Source: Russula earlei (taxonomy: Eukaryota > Basidiomycota > Agaricomycetes > Russulales > Russulaceae). From it: 64,000 nt of DNA. The stretch covers positions 62,001 to 126,000 of the forward strand of contig JAGFNK010000056.1 in NCBI GenBank assembly GCA_025769875.1, read 5' to 3'. Below, piece by piece: positions 37,241-49,376 of the stretch (the first letter of the stretch is position 1; each line of letters opens with the position of its first letter). The position numbers and the translations under genes are program-made. The notes beneath the pieces were generated by a model, which saw nothing but the letters and a program-made list of their open reading frames with translations, had not been told where the DNA came from and did not search any database.

Positions 37241-40200
37241 ATGTCTTCCAGACCATCCTCCAAGTTCTTCGCCCGCGGCTCGGTCGGTCATGTCCCATAT
37301 ACGATACGTAGAGCTGCTCACACATCCCCGCCGGCCAGGTCTTCAACCCGATCAGGTCGGCCGCGCCAGCGTCCCCCGCTACTGACAACGAGGCTGCCGT
37401 GAGGGACTTCCAGGCCGCGGTAAGCACGCACACGCCGCTTGGGGTCGTGCCGCTCATCTGCCGCGCGTCGTGGGTGTTCTCCAGTTCAAGAAGAGCGTCG
37501 GCTCGTTTCACGAGCCGTCCGTCCTGGTGAGTGCCTTGTTCGCCCCGGCCCGGAGCGTATTCTCTGCGATTGACGCGGGGACAGGCAGCTGCCCTTGACG
37601 CGTTTAAGCACATCAACTCGGTCGATGACCGAAAGATGGCCGTAAGTCGTGCTTTCTGATTGTGCCGTATATTTGCCATATCGGCCGACATGTCCGCACC
37701 ACGTCCGCAACACAACAACACAGCTCGAACAGGTGGTCGCATTCCTCGCCAAACATGCAGACGGCGTTCTCAAGCACAAGGTCCACGATCTCCAGAATAA
37801 GCTGGTAGAGCTCCGTTCGTGTCGTTCACATCTATATCTCTGCGCTCCCTGCGTCATCCTGACTTCATGATCTGCTTGATCTAGTTTACGACGACCTCTC
37901 CCACCCTCCGGCGACGTACATTGGGCCCAAATATGCGTACCGTAACCCAGATGGCTCTCATAATAATATCTGCGATCCCAACATGGGCAAGGCTCACGAA
38001 CCCTATGCGCGCAGCGTGCAGCAGACGCATCCCCTCCCTCGCAACATGCTTCCAGACGCTGGCCTTGTCTTTGACACCCTACTCAAGCGTGAAAAAGTTG
38101 ACGCTTCCTCGCATCTTCCGCCACGTTATTGACTTCGGTGGTTTTCAGTTCGTCAGTCACCCAGCTGGATTGTCCAGCATGATGTTTTCATTTGCGGCGC
38201 TTGTCATCCATACGTAAGTTTAATTTAATCACCTTACGTGTTGACGCGCCTAATCTACTTTTCGGAAAGCGTTTTCCGCACGTCTCATGCAGACGTGAAC
38301 ATCAACGAGACGTCCTCGTATGTCGACCTCGCACCACTGTACGGCAACAACAAAGAGACCCTCGACAAGATTCGCGTGCTTGATGGCCGAGGGCTCCTCT
38401 TTCCTGACACATTCGCCGAAGATCGCCTTCTCCTGCTTCCACCCGCTGTTTGCGTATTGCTAGTGCTTTTCAACCGCAACCACAACGTACGTCCTTGACC
38501 TTTCAACGACATTTCCTCAGTCATCGATCGTCATGTAGTACATTGCAAACAAACTACTTGAAATTAACGAACGTGCTACATGGACCAATCCCGACGCCAT
38601 ACCCTTGGAGGATCCCCGCCGCGTAAAGAAGCTCGCCGATCAGGACGAGGAGATCTTCCAGACTGCGCGGCTCATCAACTGCTCTTGGTTCGGGAGTGCA
38701 ATCTTCTCCGACTACTTTAGCAGCATTCTTGGCCTCGTTCGTCAAGGTAGCACTTGGTCGTTGAATCCCTTTGGTGTCCGTTATTCCTTCTGGTCATTCC
38801 ATCCATCCCAGCATGGCTGATTATACGTGCTCAGGAGATTCGCGATCTGGATCACAAACTATTTGAACGTGGCCGCGGCAACGTCTGCAGTGTTGAGGAA
38901 AGTGCTACCCTCGATGTCTTTTTTGACTTCTGACTGATCCTGCCATTGTAGTTTAACTGTCTGTACCGGTGGCACGCGACTACTTCAGAGGCTGATGCCA
39001 AGTGGGTTGAGGATTTGTTGGGCCACATCTTTCCTGGCCAGTCGGTGGACGACGTAAGCCGTGCTCTAAATGCATCCCTTTCACATACTCACAGTGTTGC
39101 GGTGGTACAGCTCACTGTCGATGACTTCAAAAGTGCTGTTCTGAGGATTCAAAAAGAAGAGCCAGATATCACTCACTGGACGTTTGGCAGGTGGGTGGTC
39201 GGATCAAGCGGATCTGGTTTCTGTGCTTATGTGTATTCCAAGTTTGAAACGTGGGGAAGACGGAAGGTTCAAGGATAGCGAGCTTGCGGCCATCATCAAG
39301 AATGCGTATGTGTCTTGGTTATGTCAGACAGTAGACTAACGACCTGGCAGGATCGAGCATCCGGCCGCCAGTTTTGGGGCGCGCGGCACACCCCACATTA
39401 TGAGGTTGCACGAGGTCATGGGAATTGAATCTAACCGACGTTGGGGTGTCTGCTCGCTGAATGAGTTTCGCAAGGTATCTTGTTCCTTTCTCCCTCGGAG
39501 ACGGGCTAACACCAACTTGCACTGCAGTTCCTTGGCCTCAAACGTGAGTATGAAGTATCTATTTTGAGACGTAACGTGCTTATCTCTCTCCTTCCAGCTT
39601 ATTCTAGTTTCCTGGAATGGAACTCCAATCCAGAGATCGCAGAGGCAGCCGAGCGCCTTTATAGAAATATTGACAATCTCGAGCTGTACGTTGGGCTGCA
39701 AGCTGAAGAAGCGAAGCCCGTCGTTGATGGAGCTGGTCTCTGCCCTGGTGCGCTTTGACCGCTTGGTACTTTCAAAGGCTCAGTCTCTTTCTCGCAGGAT
39801 ACACCATCAGCCGGGCTATTCTTAGCGATGCAATGGCCTTGACGCGTGGCGACCGCTTCTTCACCGCGGATTTCACTCCGTTTAATCTCACCGCGTGGGG
39901 CTTCGCAGACAGCCAGCGTGATCCGAAAGGCCCAGGACATGGAAGCATCATTGGTCGTCTCATCCTTCGCGGCCTGCCAGGAGAGTTTGCTGAGAATAGT
40001 ACTTACACGTGGTTCCCACTCCAAACTCCTGTATCGATGAAAGATTTCCTCGATAACTTGGGCACTGCTGGTTCCTACAGCTTCAATCGCCCCCCTGATG
40101 CGCCCGTAACCGCCACTGCCCGCGAGTATAATGTCGTCAGGCAAATCTTGGGTAGTGCTCAATTTCGTCCGTCATATGGTGACAAGGCTGCCCGTGTTAT

Positions 40201-41871
40201 TTCCGGTGAAGGGTACGTGATCAACACAGACATGTATAGGACTTTCTGAATGAGTGAACATGACAGGTTCTTCCTTGCGTCGAACAATGACGCAGAAAGC
40301 CAACGTGACCAGCGCGAAGTTTTGCGGGTTTTGCAGTCATCGCCGGACCAGCCTGAGAAGATTGCCCGCTATTTCTATGAAAGGACGCGCAAACTTATTA
40401 TCTCAAAGTCTTACACCCTCGCTCCTAAGGGGGTCAAGTTTGTGGATATTGTTTATGATGTGCTGCGCTACGTGCCGTTGTACTGGACCGCAACGGAACT
40501 GGTGAGTTGTTCACGCTGACATCACTGGATTGGTAATTGAATCTACCAATCAATAGGCTGGCCTGACCTTGAAAGCAGATGAGGGGTCATCTGGTGACTA
40601 TACCGAATCTCAGCTTTATGAAATGATTACCGATATATACTCGTGTGTTTCCTTGTCTTTGCTGTTTACGTCTTCTGTCACTGACGTGCACAAAGGTTCC
40701 TATTTCTTGATGCTGACCCGTCCAAGGCGATGAATCTCGAGCAAAGAGTGAAGGATCATATCAGTGATCTACAACGCCACATCAAAGCCAATGTCCTAGC
40801 CGATGTAGGCGGGGGGGTGAGACATGCGACTTTTCAACACGGTCGTCCCGTGCTCATATAGAATTACTACAGCTTTCCATCGCAGGTTTGGTTGACACCA
40901 TCCAATCGCTGTTCTCTGCAAAGGCGAGGAAACAGAAGCTTTCGGTCGCGGAAAGCCTATTTGCGAATGGTGCCACCGTGGATCGAACGACGAACAACGT
41001 GCTATCTCTCTTGGTTGGTGCATCCGTCGAACTTTCGCAATGTGAGTACACTCTTCTCTCCTGGAGGCGTAGATTCAATGTTTTGTTTAATAATAGCTAT
41101 TATCAATATTGTCAATTATTACCTGGACCAGCCCAATGTAGTCCGCCAGCTCAAGGCAGCTGATTCCAAAAATCCAGCCTTGGAGGGTTACATCTATGAG
41201 GCAATGCGTAAGCCTCATGGCCATACCTTGTTCGAGTTACTGACATTTCACATAGGCATCGATCCCCCGTTCCGTGGTGTCTATCGTATGTCGTCGGTTT
41301 TTTTTTTCGGAAAGTTTGGGTTTGCCGCTTACATCTGTGTAGGCGAATCCTTAGTCGATCAGAGTGTAGGCAACCTCACACTCTTCAAGGGGCAACGTGT
41401 ATTCGTTGACCTTGCACATGCAAGCCACGACGTACGTTCATCCGACGATTTTTACATGCTCAGCATTGACGGGGAGATATAAAAGCCCCATGTGTTCGCT
41501 GATCCAAAGGCTGTCAACGTGCATCGCGAGCCTAGAGATCGCTATTTGACGGGTGATGGAGTTACCCGCTCGCTTGGGGTCGAATTGACGACGAAGATCA
41601 TGAGCCAAGTGCTCCGAGCGGTGTTCGAGTTTGATGGCCTGCGTCGTGGACCGGGTCTTTCAGGAACGCTCAAACGCTACAAAGTCGCTGAAGTGAACAC
41701 ACTTCGTCACGAATATCTCGGTGCAGACTATCTCCCGACTGCATGGCCAAACACGATGATCCTCCAGGTGAGCAAGCGCATGCCATAATATGTTCTCCGA
41801 CTTGTCTTAGATTGATTGACGCGGAATAGTATGATGTTGCCGTTGCGCAGTCCTCCACAAATGGCGCGTAG
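37241..41871 (+). CDS. Ppo-type fatty-acid dioxygenase (linoleate dioxygenase, P450 Cys replaced)
   Basis: Multi-exon relative of the fungal Ppo/linoleate diol synthase family, heme enzymes that oxygenate linoleate to signalling oxylipins. The N-terminal peroxidase/cyclooxygenase-like domain shows REKFVSHPAGLSSMMFS (spliced), SSYVDLAPLYG, LFNRNHNY (probable distal His region), GSTWSLNP and LYRWHATTSE, with the expected Tyr (38964) and proximal His (38973). The second half is P450-like (SLLVGASVELSQ, EGYIYEAMRIDPPFRGVYR, FADPKAVNVHREPRDRY). The heme-thiolate motif reads GVTRSLG, with Ser at 41570-41572 where P450s have Cys. Loss of this Cys in relatives such as PpoC goes with loss of the isomerase step, so the product is probably the hydroperoxide. 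The last exon ends VAVAQSSTNGA. Some mid-gene splice sites are inferred from protein continuity (for example the donor near 38782). Convergent with CHAT3. Confidence 0.87.
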
Positions 41872-42847
41872 ACTGCTTTTTGTGCTTACATTGTTGCGAG
41901 AATAGTCTTTCAGCATGAGGCGTTATCAATTTCTTTCCCTCCAGATCACTGCATGAATTGCTACTCCACCTCTCTGCGGCGTCCATACCGTCAGTGTCAG
42001 CGTGTAACCGGCGATCTTGTCCAACATTAACCTCATGTACGATTACTATTGATGAGTTCCACTCGTGCAATGTGTAATACCTATGCTACATTTCTTGTAT
42101 TTGTTGCAGCGGACCTCAATGACATGAAATTGCGTTCCGGAAAAGAGTGGCAAAACAAAAAACCAAGATGAGCAAGCAACTGGTTTCAGAGACAGGTGCC
42201 TCGAGCACCTCGATAGTGGTTTGTTGTTAAGAGGTGCCCGATGGGAGTATCCTGCAACGCAGGTGTGTTCTGGAAGGAGTTCACGACGTGAGGGGAATGT
42301 CTCTTCCAGTCCGAAATGATTCACCATCGCTGCAGAAGGGTATGTGTTGAATGCATTCGCGCGCTGTAATTTGGGAGTATTCGATCAATAGCTTTAGGCC
42401 ACATACCCTTCCTAGGGCGTACACAGGAACAGTCAGAAGGCATATCGTCGGAATGCTGGCATCACATGAAACTACGGAGACCATGGTACAAATAGGGGAC
42501 GAAAGTGCGAGTCGGAAACGAACATTCGTGTCAGGGATAAGTATATGCGGTCCTCAATAACACCGCAGCGAGGAGCACAAGACAGAAAAAAAAGAAGGCA
42601 AGGTTGTAAAATCGTAAACGTCGAAAAAGGTCGTGTGCGAAAGGGGAAATCGTGCGGGTGACTGCTTGAACAAAGACAAGGAACACCAGGTGGGGAGAGA
42701 CAGACAAGGTCACGGCAGACAACCATCTTCCAGTCAAACCGATGTTCGTGCAACGGATATTTCGGTCCTCCCTACATTCGCAGTTAATGACGACGACACT
42801 TCACACCAAACCACGACAAACATGATCCACTAACCGACGACCGTCGA
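41872..42847. repeat. convergent Ppo-CHAT intergenic repeat (unit A)
   Basis: About 1 kb between the 3' ends of Ppo and CHAT3. Long blocks recur at about 48540-49376 (unit B). The part from about 42290 onward recurs at about 54970-55532 (unit C), for example CAGAGACAGGTGCCTCGAGC in A and B and ACCATCTTCCAGTCAAACCG in A and C. These blocks define the duplicated units. No gene is supported. Confidence 0.65.
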
Positions 42848-45799
42848 TCACGCGCCATAATGAACAAAGTTCACCCATCGCTCCAAGGAAACCCGATTCT
42901 TCCTCAGTCGTCGCACCGCATCCCGGAGTGCCCTTGCGGATCTCTCATAGTACGGCGTCCCCTCTTGTTTGCTCGAGAACATCGACTTGTAGAAGTGTTT
43001 GACCAATTCTGGTCCGTCATCGTCGGCCATCCCCCACATTGTCCCAACTACGCTTCGAAATCCACAGTGTTGCATTGCCGCCGTGAGGTGCAGCGCCTCG
43101 TCCGCGATGCTTCCTTCTGTCATCTCTGCAGTATGGCACGCAGAGAGGAATGCAAACTCGGCAGAAGGGAGTTGCGATCGAACAAGGTCCAGTAGCGTGA
43201 GACGCTTGCCATCATGAAGCTGAAACGAAGCTTCAAATGGCTTCCCATCTTCTAGCTTTCCATGGCATGCAAAGTGCGAAAATCGATGATCCCGGAGGCT
43301 CTCCAACACACCAGAAGGTGTTGCCTTGTTTGACACAAGTGCGGTAACCTTTGTATCGAGTCCCTTGATTTCCGAGATCTCCGGGATTGCGGAAAGTAGA
43401 GATTGATCTGGTTGTGCAACAAGAAGGATTGAAGGCTTTGCAAACGATTGTTCGCTGGGTTTTCGGGATTGAATGAGCGCGGATAGTGACGGAGTATATG
43501 ACGGAATGTATATGTCGAAGAAATACCGTTTGGTACCATCACCTGATGGAATTGGACCCATCGCATGGAGAGGAAGAGAACAGAACACCGATGTTGGACA
43601 CCACCAAACTCTGGATTGTTCGGGTACATTCATAGACCGCAGTCTTTCGATAACTGGCCGACCGACAAGATCATAAAGGCCGTCAAGTACAGAGGATAGA
43701 ACACGCTCGTATCGCTTTGAGTCGAGACCATGCTCGATTCTGCAAGTGATGAGCCGATCCCTGAATTCTATTGCGCGGTGGTAGAAATCGTTGGCGGTAG
43801 TGATAAGGGAAGGAGGGGAACCATGGTGAAGGATGATGATGTCGGAACGCCACTCGGAATGATTGATGACGATTACTGGCCCCCGCGATGCAGCTGAAAT
43901 GAGATTGTCGAAGGAAGGCGCCTTCAAGAAGGACTCAAATCCAGGCAGAGATCGGACTTGAGAAATAAGCTTGACACGATCGTCCAAAAGCTTTCGTTGC
44001 TTCAACAGGAGAAAGCCAACTTGATCCATCCCCTCGAGTCCATCTCCACCATCACCGTCGGTGTTTGATGAGTCAGTCAGGGTGAGCATTTCAAGATCCC
44101 TATTGACAACAGCGAGTTTGTTTGCTAATTGAGAGTCGGCTGCGCGGAGTTGATCCATTGAGGTACGAAAACCTCGCATCTCTGACCAGAGTAAGGCTCT
44201 TCCTCGTTCCAAGGTCTCGATAGCCTGATCGAATCGAGCTGATTGGACTAGGTGAGATGCGTAGTCCAGTGGTAACACCCTGCCTTCATTTGGGACGGCG
44301 GCAAGTCGGGAATGCTGTGTATAGAGGGTTGGTGCGAATGTGAGAGTGTCATGCATCAACGAGATGGCACAGTCATACGCAGTTGAGGTGCAGGGGTGTC
44401 TGAATTGGCGCGCAATCTTCGCCCAGTCGTATGACATATCGAACCTGTCAGGTGTCTTCACATGTTTATTGTTGACCGCCACATGGAATAGTTGCATAAT
44501 TTCATTAACGTCCTCTTTGTTGTGGAGAAGATTGAAGCGGGAAGATAGGGATCTAATAAGCAAATCAGCCTGTAAGAAATGGTCGCGCGATTCATCTGTG
44601 ATGGCGAGACTATCCTGAAGGACGGAAATTAACTCGTTGAGGTAGTCGATGTTATTGGTGCACGAGAAGGCCTTGTATAGGGCGGCGCCGAGGGCGTTGG
44701 TAGCAAGGGTTGCAATTTGAGTACCAGGATGAAAAGAGGCAAGGGCCAGTCGATAATAATTGATGGCCTCTTTAATATCCGCCAGATCGGTGAAACGAAG
44801 GTATGAGAGGAGCGCGTCGACATGTTGGTCTTCCATCGCCATCAGGGTAGATCCGCGACCAGTGGCGCCCGACTGGGAGAGGGACGCACTCAACTCCTGA
44901 AATGGAGGGATTGGAGATGAAGAATCGGTGGAATCCACGTTTCGAGCGACACCGAAATCACGATCACGCTGCCTCTGAAGGAAAGCGAGCGTTTCGACGA
45001 TGACATGACGAACGGGATCTTCCAGAGAAGCGCCAGAAAGCAAGGTTCGAAAGCGGTAAATCTCCTTCTCTATGTACTCCAATTTCCCACGATAATGTGA
45101 TTGGACCATTGCAAACATCGCAACCACTTGCAATGCCTGTCCCTGAAATTGGCTTGGCCTATCTCCTGGCCCACGGAAGGCAATGATTTTGTCAAGGATG
45201 GCCATTCCCTCTTCGTACTCGTCGTTCAATAAAGTTATCTCGAACCGTGTAAGGAGAGACATAGCGAGTACGATGGATACTCGATGCAAATCCGGTAGAC
45301 ATACGCCGGCGTCCCTGAGGCATTCAATGACTTTCTCAGAAGGTGATGGTGATAGGTGTCTCCGTAGAGATCGTGTCGCAACAAGAGAGTTAGCAAAGGT
45401 TTCGAAGACAGTTGTTAGTATGTTTTTCGCGATGTCAGAGTTGAGAAGCTCATGACAGATATTCGCCATCTCCTCGGTGTCCGAAATGACATTTCCGGGA
45501 TCCAACTCGATCTTGAGCGCCAACTGATCTACAAGAATTGCTGTGATAGTATTGTGGTCGAAGGCCTCCAGTGGTTGGTCATAGAGATAACGAAGATACT
45601 TAATGCACCAATTGACATCCTCGGGCTGCCTGGAGTCACGGGGGCGAAGAGAAAGGCCGAACGCAAGTAGAAAGAATGTCCGAACGATTTTCAGGGGGCT
45701 TTGATCCCAGGGAATGAATACCGCCTCGGTATCGCGAAGGATGTTTTGTTCGAGATCGTCTTGTTGTCTATTTAACGTATGGCGCTCGTCTCGTGCCAT
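42848..45799 (-). CDS. TPR-CHAT caspase-like protein, copy 3 (intact)
   Basis: Intact minus-strand ORF of 983 residues from the conserved ATGGCACGAGACGAG start at 45799. The frame stays open a few codons upstream without an ATG. The N-terminal two thirds is helical and TPR-like; the C-terminal third is CHAT, with HFACHG and LSACHTAE for the His/Cys pair, and it ends RWVNFVHYGA. The C-terminal third is almost identical to copy 6, differing at only a few residues such as N/S, R/Q and D/N. In the segment around residues 110-200, copy 3 instead follows copy 2 (ATRSLRRHLSPSPSE, AMSLLTRFEITLLNDEYEEG). It shares its downstream repeat with the convergent Ppo gene. Confidence 0.88.
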   Translation of the reverse strand: MARDERHTLNRQQDDLEQNILRDTEAVFIPWDQSPLKIVRTFFLLAFGLSLRPRDSRQPEDVNWCIKYLRYLYDQPLEAFDHNTITAILVDQLALKIELDPGNVISDTEEMANICHELLNSDIAKNILTTVFETFANSLVATRSLRRHLSPSPSEKVIECLRDAGVCLPDLHRVSIVLAMSLLTRFEITLLNDEYEEGMAILDKIIAFRGPGDRPSQFQGQALQVVAMFAMVQSHYRGKLEYIEKEIYRFRTLLSGASLEDPVRHVIVETLAFLQRQRDRDFGVARNVDSTDSSSPIPPFQELSASLSQSGATGRGSTLMAMEDQHVDALLSYLRFTDLADIKEAINYYRLALASFHPGTQIATLATNALGAALYKAFSCTNNIDYLNELISVLQDSLAITDESRDHFLQADLLIRSLSSRFNLLHNKEDVNEIMQLFHVAVNNKHVKTPDRFDMSYDWAKIARQFRHPCTSTAYDCAISLMHDTLTFAPTLYTQHSRLAAVPNEGRVLPLDYASHLVQSARFDQAIETLERGRALLWSEMRGFRTSMDQLRAADSQLANKLAVVNRDLEMLTLTDSSNTDGDGGDGLEGMDQVGFLLLKQRKLLDDRVKLISQVRSLPGFESFLKAPSFDNLISAASRGPVIVINHSEWRSDIIILHHGSPPSLITTANDFYHRAIEFRDRLITCRIEHGLDSKRYERVLSSVLDGLYDLVGRPVIERLRSMNVPEQSRVWWCPTSVFCSLPLHAMGPIPSGDGTKRYFFDIYIPSYTPSLSALIQSRKPSEQSFAKPSILLVAQPDQSLLSAIPEISEIKGLDTKVTALVSNKATPSGVLESLRDHRFSHFACHGKLEDGKPFEASFQLHDGKRLTLLDLVRSQLPSAEFAFLSACHTAEMTEGSIADEALHLTAAMQHCGFRSVVGTMWGMADDDGPELVKHFYKSMFSSKQEGTPYYERSARALRDAVRRLRKNRVSLERWVNFVHYGA

Positions 45800-47054
45800 T
45801 ACCAGGACTTGAACGCACAAAGCACGCCAAGGCTCAGATTAGGGTAGCGATGACACGGCGCTGGCTATTTGAAGGAAAGGGATGTGGTGATCAGATCTAT
45901 GCAGACGGCGTGGTGTAGATGTCAGTGCGAATATGCCGTTGTCATCCGCACGGGAGGACGTAGACGCAAAAGGGAGTGGGATGTCAGAGGGTTTGAGACT
46001 TGAACTTAAGAGGGGACGCCGTGGCAATGATGGACTAGGGTAAATACATTTTAGCACGTTTTCGATTTCGCACAAGGACACCGAAGCTCCAAGAGATGAT
46101 GCTTACTAGTATTACAAGCGAGGCCTGAAGCCTTGAATGCACGAGTGGTGTTGTGTAGTGACAATGAGCACAAATATACAGTAAGGATTCGAACGATTTG
46201 TGAGGACGCAGGCCCGGGGAAGACTTGGCCCTCGAATGTGCTAGTCCACCAAGTTGTGGTGGGCGAGATGCGAGGCTGTGTTGGATGTGGCGGTGGGATC
46301 TATACAACATATGTGGAAAGCGGGAGGTATCCTTATCTTAGTGGGTGTGGCACGCCCACCCACTTTAACATACTTCCTACTCCGTCTGTGCGATGTTTTG
46401 ATGTCCTGCTACGTGATAAAAATTGCGGTGTCGTTATCCTTCCTTCAAGCAGTGGCCCGAGCGGATCGCCAAGTCTGGATGCGACAGAGCACCCGTTGGA
46501 AAACAAACCAAACAGATCGGTTCGATCCGAACCCGGCCACCATCCTCTCTCGTTCCCGAGCGTTCTCGCCCTTCCTCTTCCTCTTCTCCCCTTTCCCCTT
46601 TAACGAACAACTTCATCAACACTTATCGCAGATCTGTTTCTACATACAACCTTAATTAGTCATGCATGCTTCACCGAAAGGCCCAGGGCGAAGTGACTGA
46701 GCGAAAGGAAGAGGAAGAGGGAAAGGAAAAGACAGAAGGAAAGTTGATGGAGACAGATAAAAGGAAATGTACAGGAAATGTACAGGACGTTGAACGATTG
46801 TAAGCATCTGGAAATGGCCGGGAACATTTCCTCTTCCTCATTGACCTTCTGCGCCTTTACGCGCCTGACCACGGCGTGAACAATTTTCGACTTACGCCGT
46901 CGTTTTTCGGCACTGCCGACGACCCCCCTTTATCTCATATCGGCCAACGATTTGTGAGGACGCGCACAGGGCCCGGGGAAGACTCGTGGTTAGTCATCGA
47001 ATGTGCTAGCCGACTGCTACCGTGCTGGCTCATGGTTCAAGTTATGGTAGTCTG
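45800..47054. promoter_or_regulatory. divergent upstream region of CHAT3 and Ppo copy B
   Basis: Contains the CHAT leader (45830-46250, homologous to the copies 1, 2 and 6 leaders), the block shared inverted with 7221-7370, and the region homologous to 6900-7200. At about 46945-47035 a second piece of CHAT leader (AATGTGCTAGCC context) precedes the Ppo fragment in the opposite sense. The junction is therefore rearranged. No extra gene is supported. Confidence 0.5.
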
Positions 47055-48560
47055 ACCGCGATCCCAACATGAAAGGCTTCTTGCGCACAGCGCACAGCAG
47101 ACCCATCCCCCTCCCTTGCAACATGCTCCTGATGCTGGCCTTGTTTTGACACTACTCAAGCGTGAAAAGGCCTCTTTCTATAATGGCACCTTCCACCTTG
47201 CGGTTTCAGTCCGTCAGTCACCGAGCTGGATTGTCCAGCATGATGTTTTCATTTGCGGCGCTTGTCGTAAATCTTACCTTACGTGTTGACGCACGCTGTC
47301 CTAATCTACTTATCCCGCACGTCTCATCCAGACATGATCATTAGTGTTGACCTCCCACCACTGTATGGCAACAACAAAGAGACCCTCGACAAGATTCGCG
47401 TGCGTGATGGCCTTGGGCTCCTCTTTCCGGACACATTCACCGAAGATCGTCTTCTCCTGCTTCCACCCGGGCCCACTGTATGCGGATTGTCAGTGCTCTT
47501 CAACCGCAACCACAACGTACGTCCTTGACCTTTCAACGGTCATGTAGTAATTGAAAGCAAACTACTTGAAATTAACGGAATGGACCAATCCGGATGCTAT
47601 ACCCTTGGAGGATCCCCAACGCGTAAAGAAGCTCGTCGATCAGGACGGGGAGATTTTCCAGACTGTGCGGCTCATCAACTGCTCTCGGTTCGGAGTGCAA
47701 TCTTTTCCGGTTACTTTAGCAGCATTCTTGGTCTCGTTCGTCAAGGTAGATGCTGGTCCTCGAATCTCTTTGGTGTTCGTGATTCCCTGTGGTCATTCCA
47801 TCCCAGCATGGCCGATTATACGTGCTCAGGAAGTTCGCGATTTGGATCACAAACTATTTGGACGTGGCCGTGGCAATGTTTGCAGTGTTGAGGAAAGTGC
47901 TAGCCTCGATGTCTTTGTTGACGTTTGACAGATTCTGCTTAATTTTTCACATGGGCATTGATCCCCGTTCCGTTGTGTCTATCGTATGTCGTCGTTTTTC
48001 TTTCGGAAAGGTTGGGTTTGCATTTTACGCCTGTGTAGGCGAATCCTCAGCCGAGCCGAGTGTAGGCAACCTCGCACTCTTCAAGGGGCAACGTGCATTC
48101 TTTGACCTTGCACATGCAAGCCACGAAGTACGTTCATCCGACATTTTACATACTCAGTATCGACGGGGAGATATGTCAGCTCTTATGTGTTCGCTTGATC
48201 CAAAGGCTGTCAACGTGCATCGGGAGCCCAGAGATCGCTATTCGACGGGTGATGGAGTTACCCGCTCGCTTGGGGTCGAATTGACGACGAAGATCATGAG
48301 CCAAGTGCTCCGAGCGGTGTTCGAGTTTGATGGCCTGCGTCGTGGACCGGGTCTTTCAGGAACGCTCAAACGCTATAAAGTCGCTGAAGTGAACACGCTT
48401 CGTCACGAATATCTTGGTGCAGACTATCTCCCGACTGGATGGCCAAACACGATGATCCTTCAGGTGAGCGAGCGCATGCCATCGTATGTTCTTCGACTTG
48501 TCTTAGATTGATTGACGCGGAACGGTATGATGTTGCAGTCCTCCACAGATGGCGCGAGGA
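47055..48560 (+). pseudogene. internally deleted Ppo dioxygenase copy
   Basis: Close duplicate of parts of the intact Ppo gene. It starts at the CDPNM-equivalent exon (47055) and runs through HRAGLSSMMFS, DLPPLYGNNKETLDKIRV, LFNRNHN and LEDPQRVKKLVDQDGEIFQT to about 47930. It then jumps directly to sequence matching the late P450 exons (from about 41235) and ends near 48560. The deletion removes about 2.3 kb of the parental gene, including the YRWH heme-ligand motif and most of the P450-like half. The N-terminal exons are missing too. It keeps the same Ser at the thiolate position (GDGVTRSLG). The last intron acceptor is altered. Not expected to be an active enzyme. Confidence 0.85.
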
Positions 48561-49376
48561 CTGCTTTTATGCTTACATTGTTGCGAGGATAGTCTCGTGC
48601 AATGTGTAATACCTATGCTACATTTATTGTATTTGTTGCAGAGGACCTCAATGACATGAAATTGCGTTCCGGAAAAGAGAGGCAATAAAAAAAACCAAGA
48701 TGAGCAATTGCTTTCAGAGACAGGTGCCTCGAGCATACACCTCGATAGTAGTTGGTGTCAAGAGATTGAAGAGGTGCCCGATTGGATTATCGTGCAGAAC
48801 GCAGGTGTGTTCTGCAAGAAGTTCACGACGTGAGGGGGGGGAGGGGGGTGGCTCTTCCAGTCCAAACGATTCACCGTCGTTGCAGAAGGTCAATATGCGT
48901 TAAATGCGTGAGCGCGCTTTAATCTAGGAGTATTCGGCCAATTGGTTTAGGCCACATGCCCTTCCTCGGGCGTACACAGTAACAGTCAGAAACGCAGGTT
49001 GTCGGAGTGCTGGCATCACATGAAACGAAGCGGACATACAGAGACCGTGGTACTGATAGTGGGACAAGGAGTCCAGGACAGAAAAAAACGGCAAGGTTGT
49101 AAACTCATAGACGTCGTAGGGGTCGTGTGCGAAAGGGGAAATTGTGTGGGTAACTGCTTGAACAGAGACACAGAACACCAGGTGGGAAGAGACAAGGTCA
49201 CAGTGGACAACCATCTTCCACTTGCATTCAACGCGAGTGTCGGCGGGCGAAACTGACTGGACTCGTACATGTCGGTCAGCCGATATTCGTGAAACAGATA
49301 ATTCGATCCATTACACTCGTAGTCGATGACAAAACTTCACCACGACAAGCTCGATCCATCAACCGACAACCGTCAA
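48561..49376. repeat. convergent Ppo-CHAT intergenic repeat (unit B)
   Basis: Homologous to 41872-42847 with small deletions and a G-rich insertion near 48834-48850. It separates the Ppo relic from CHAT4. No gene is seen. Confidence 0.6.
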
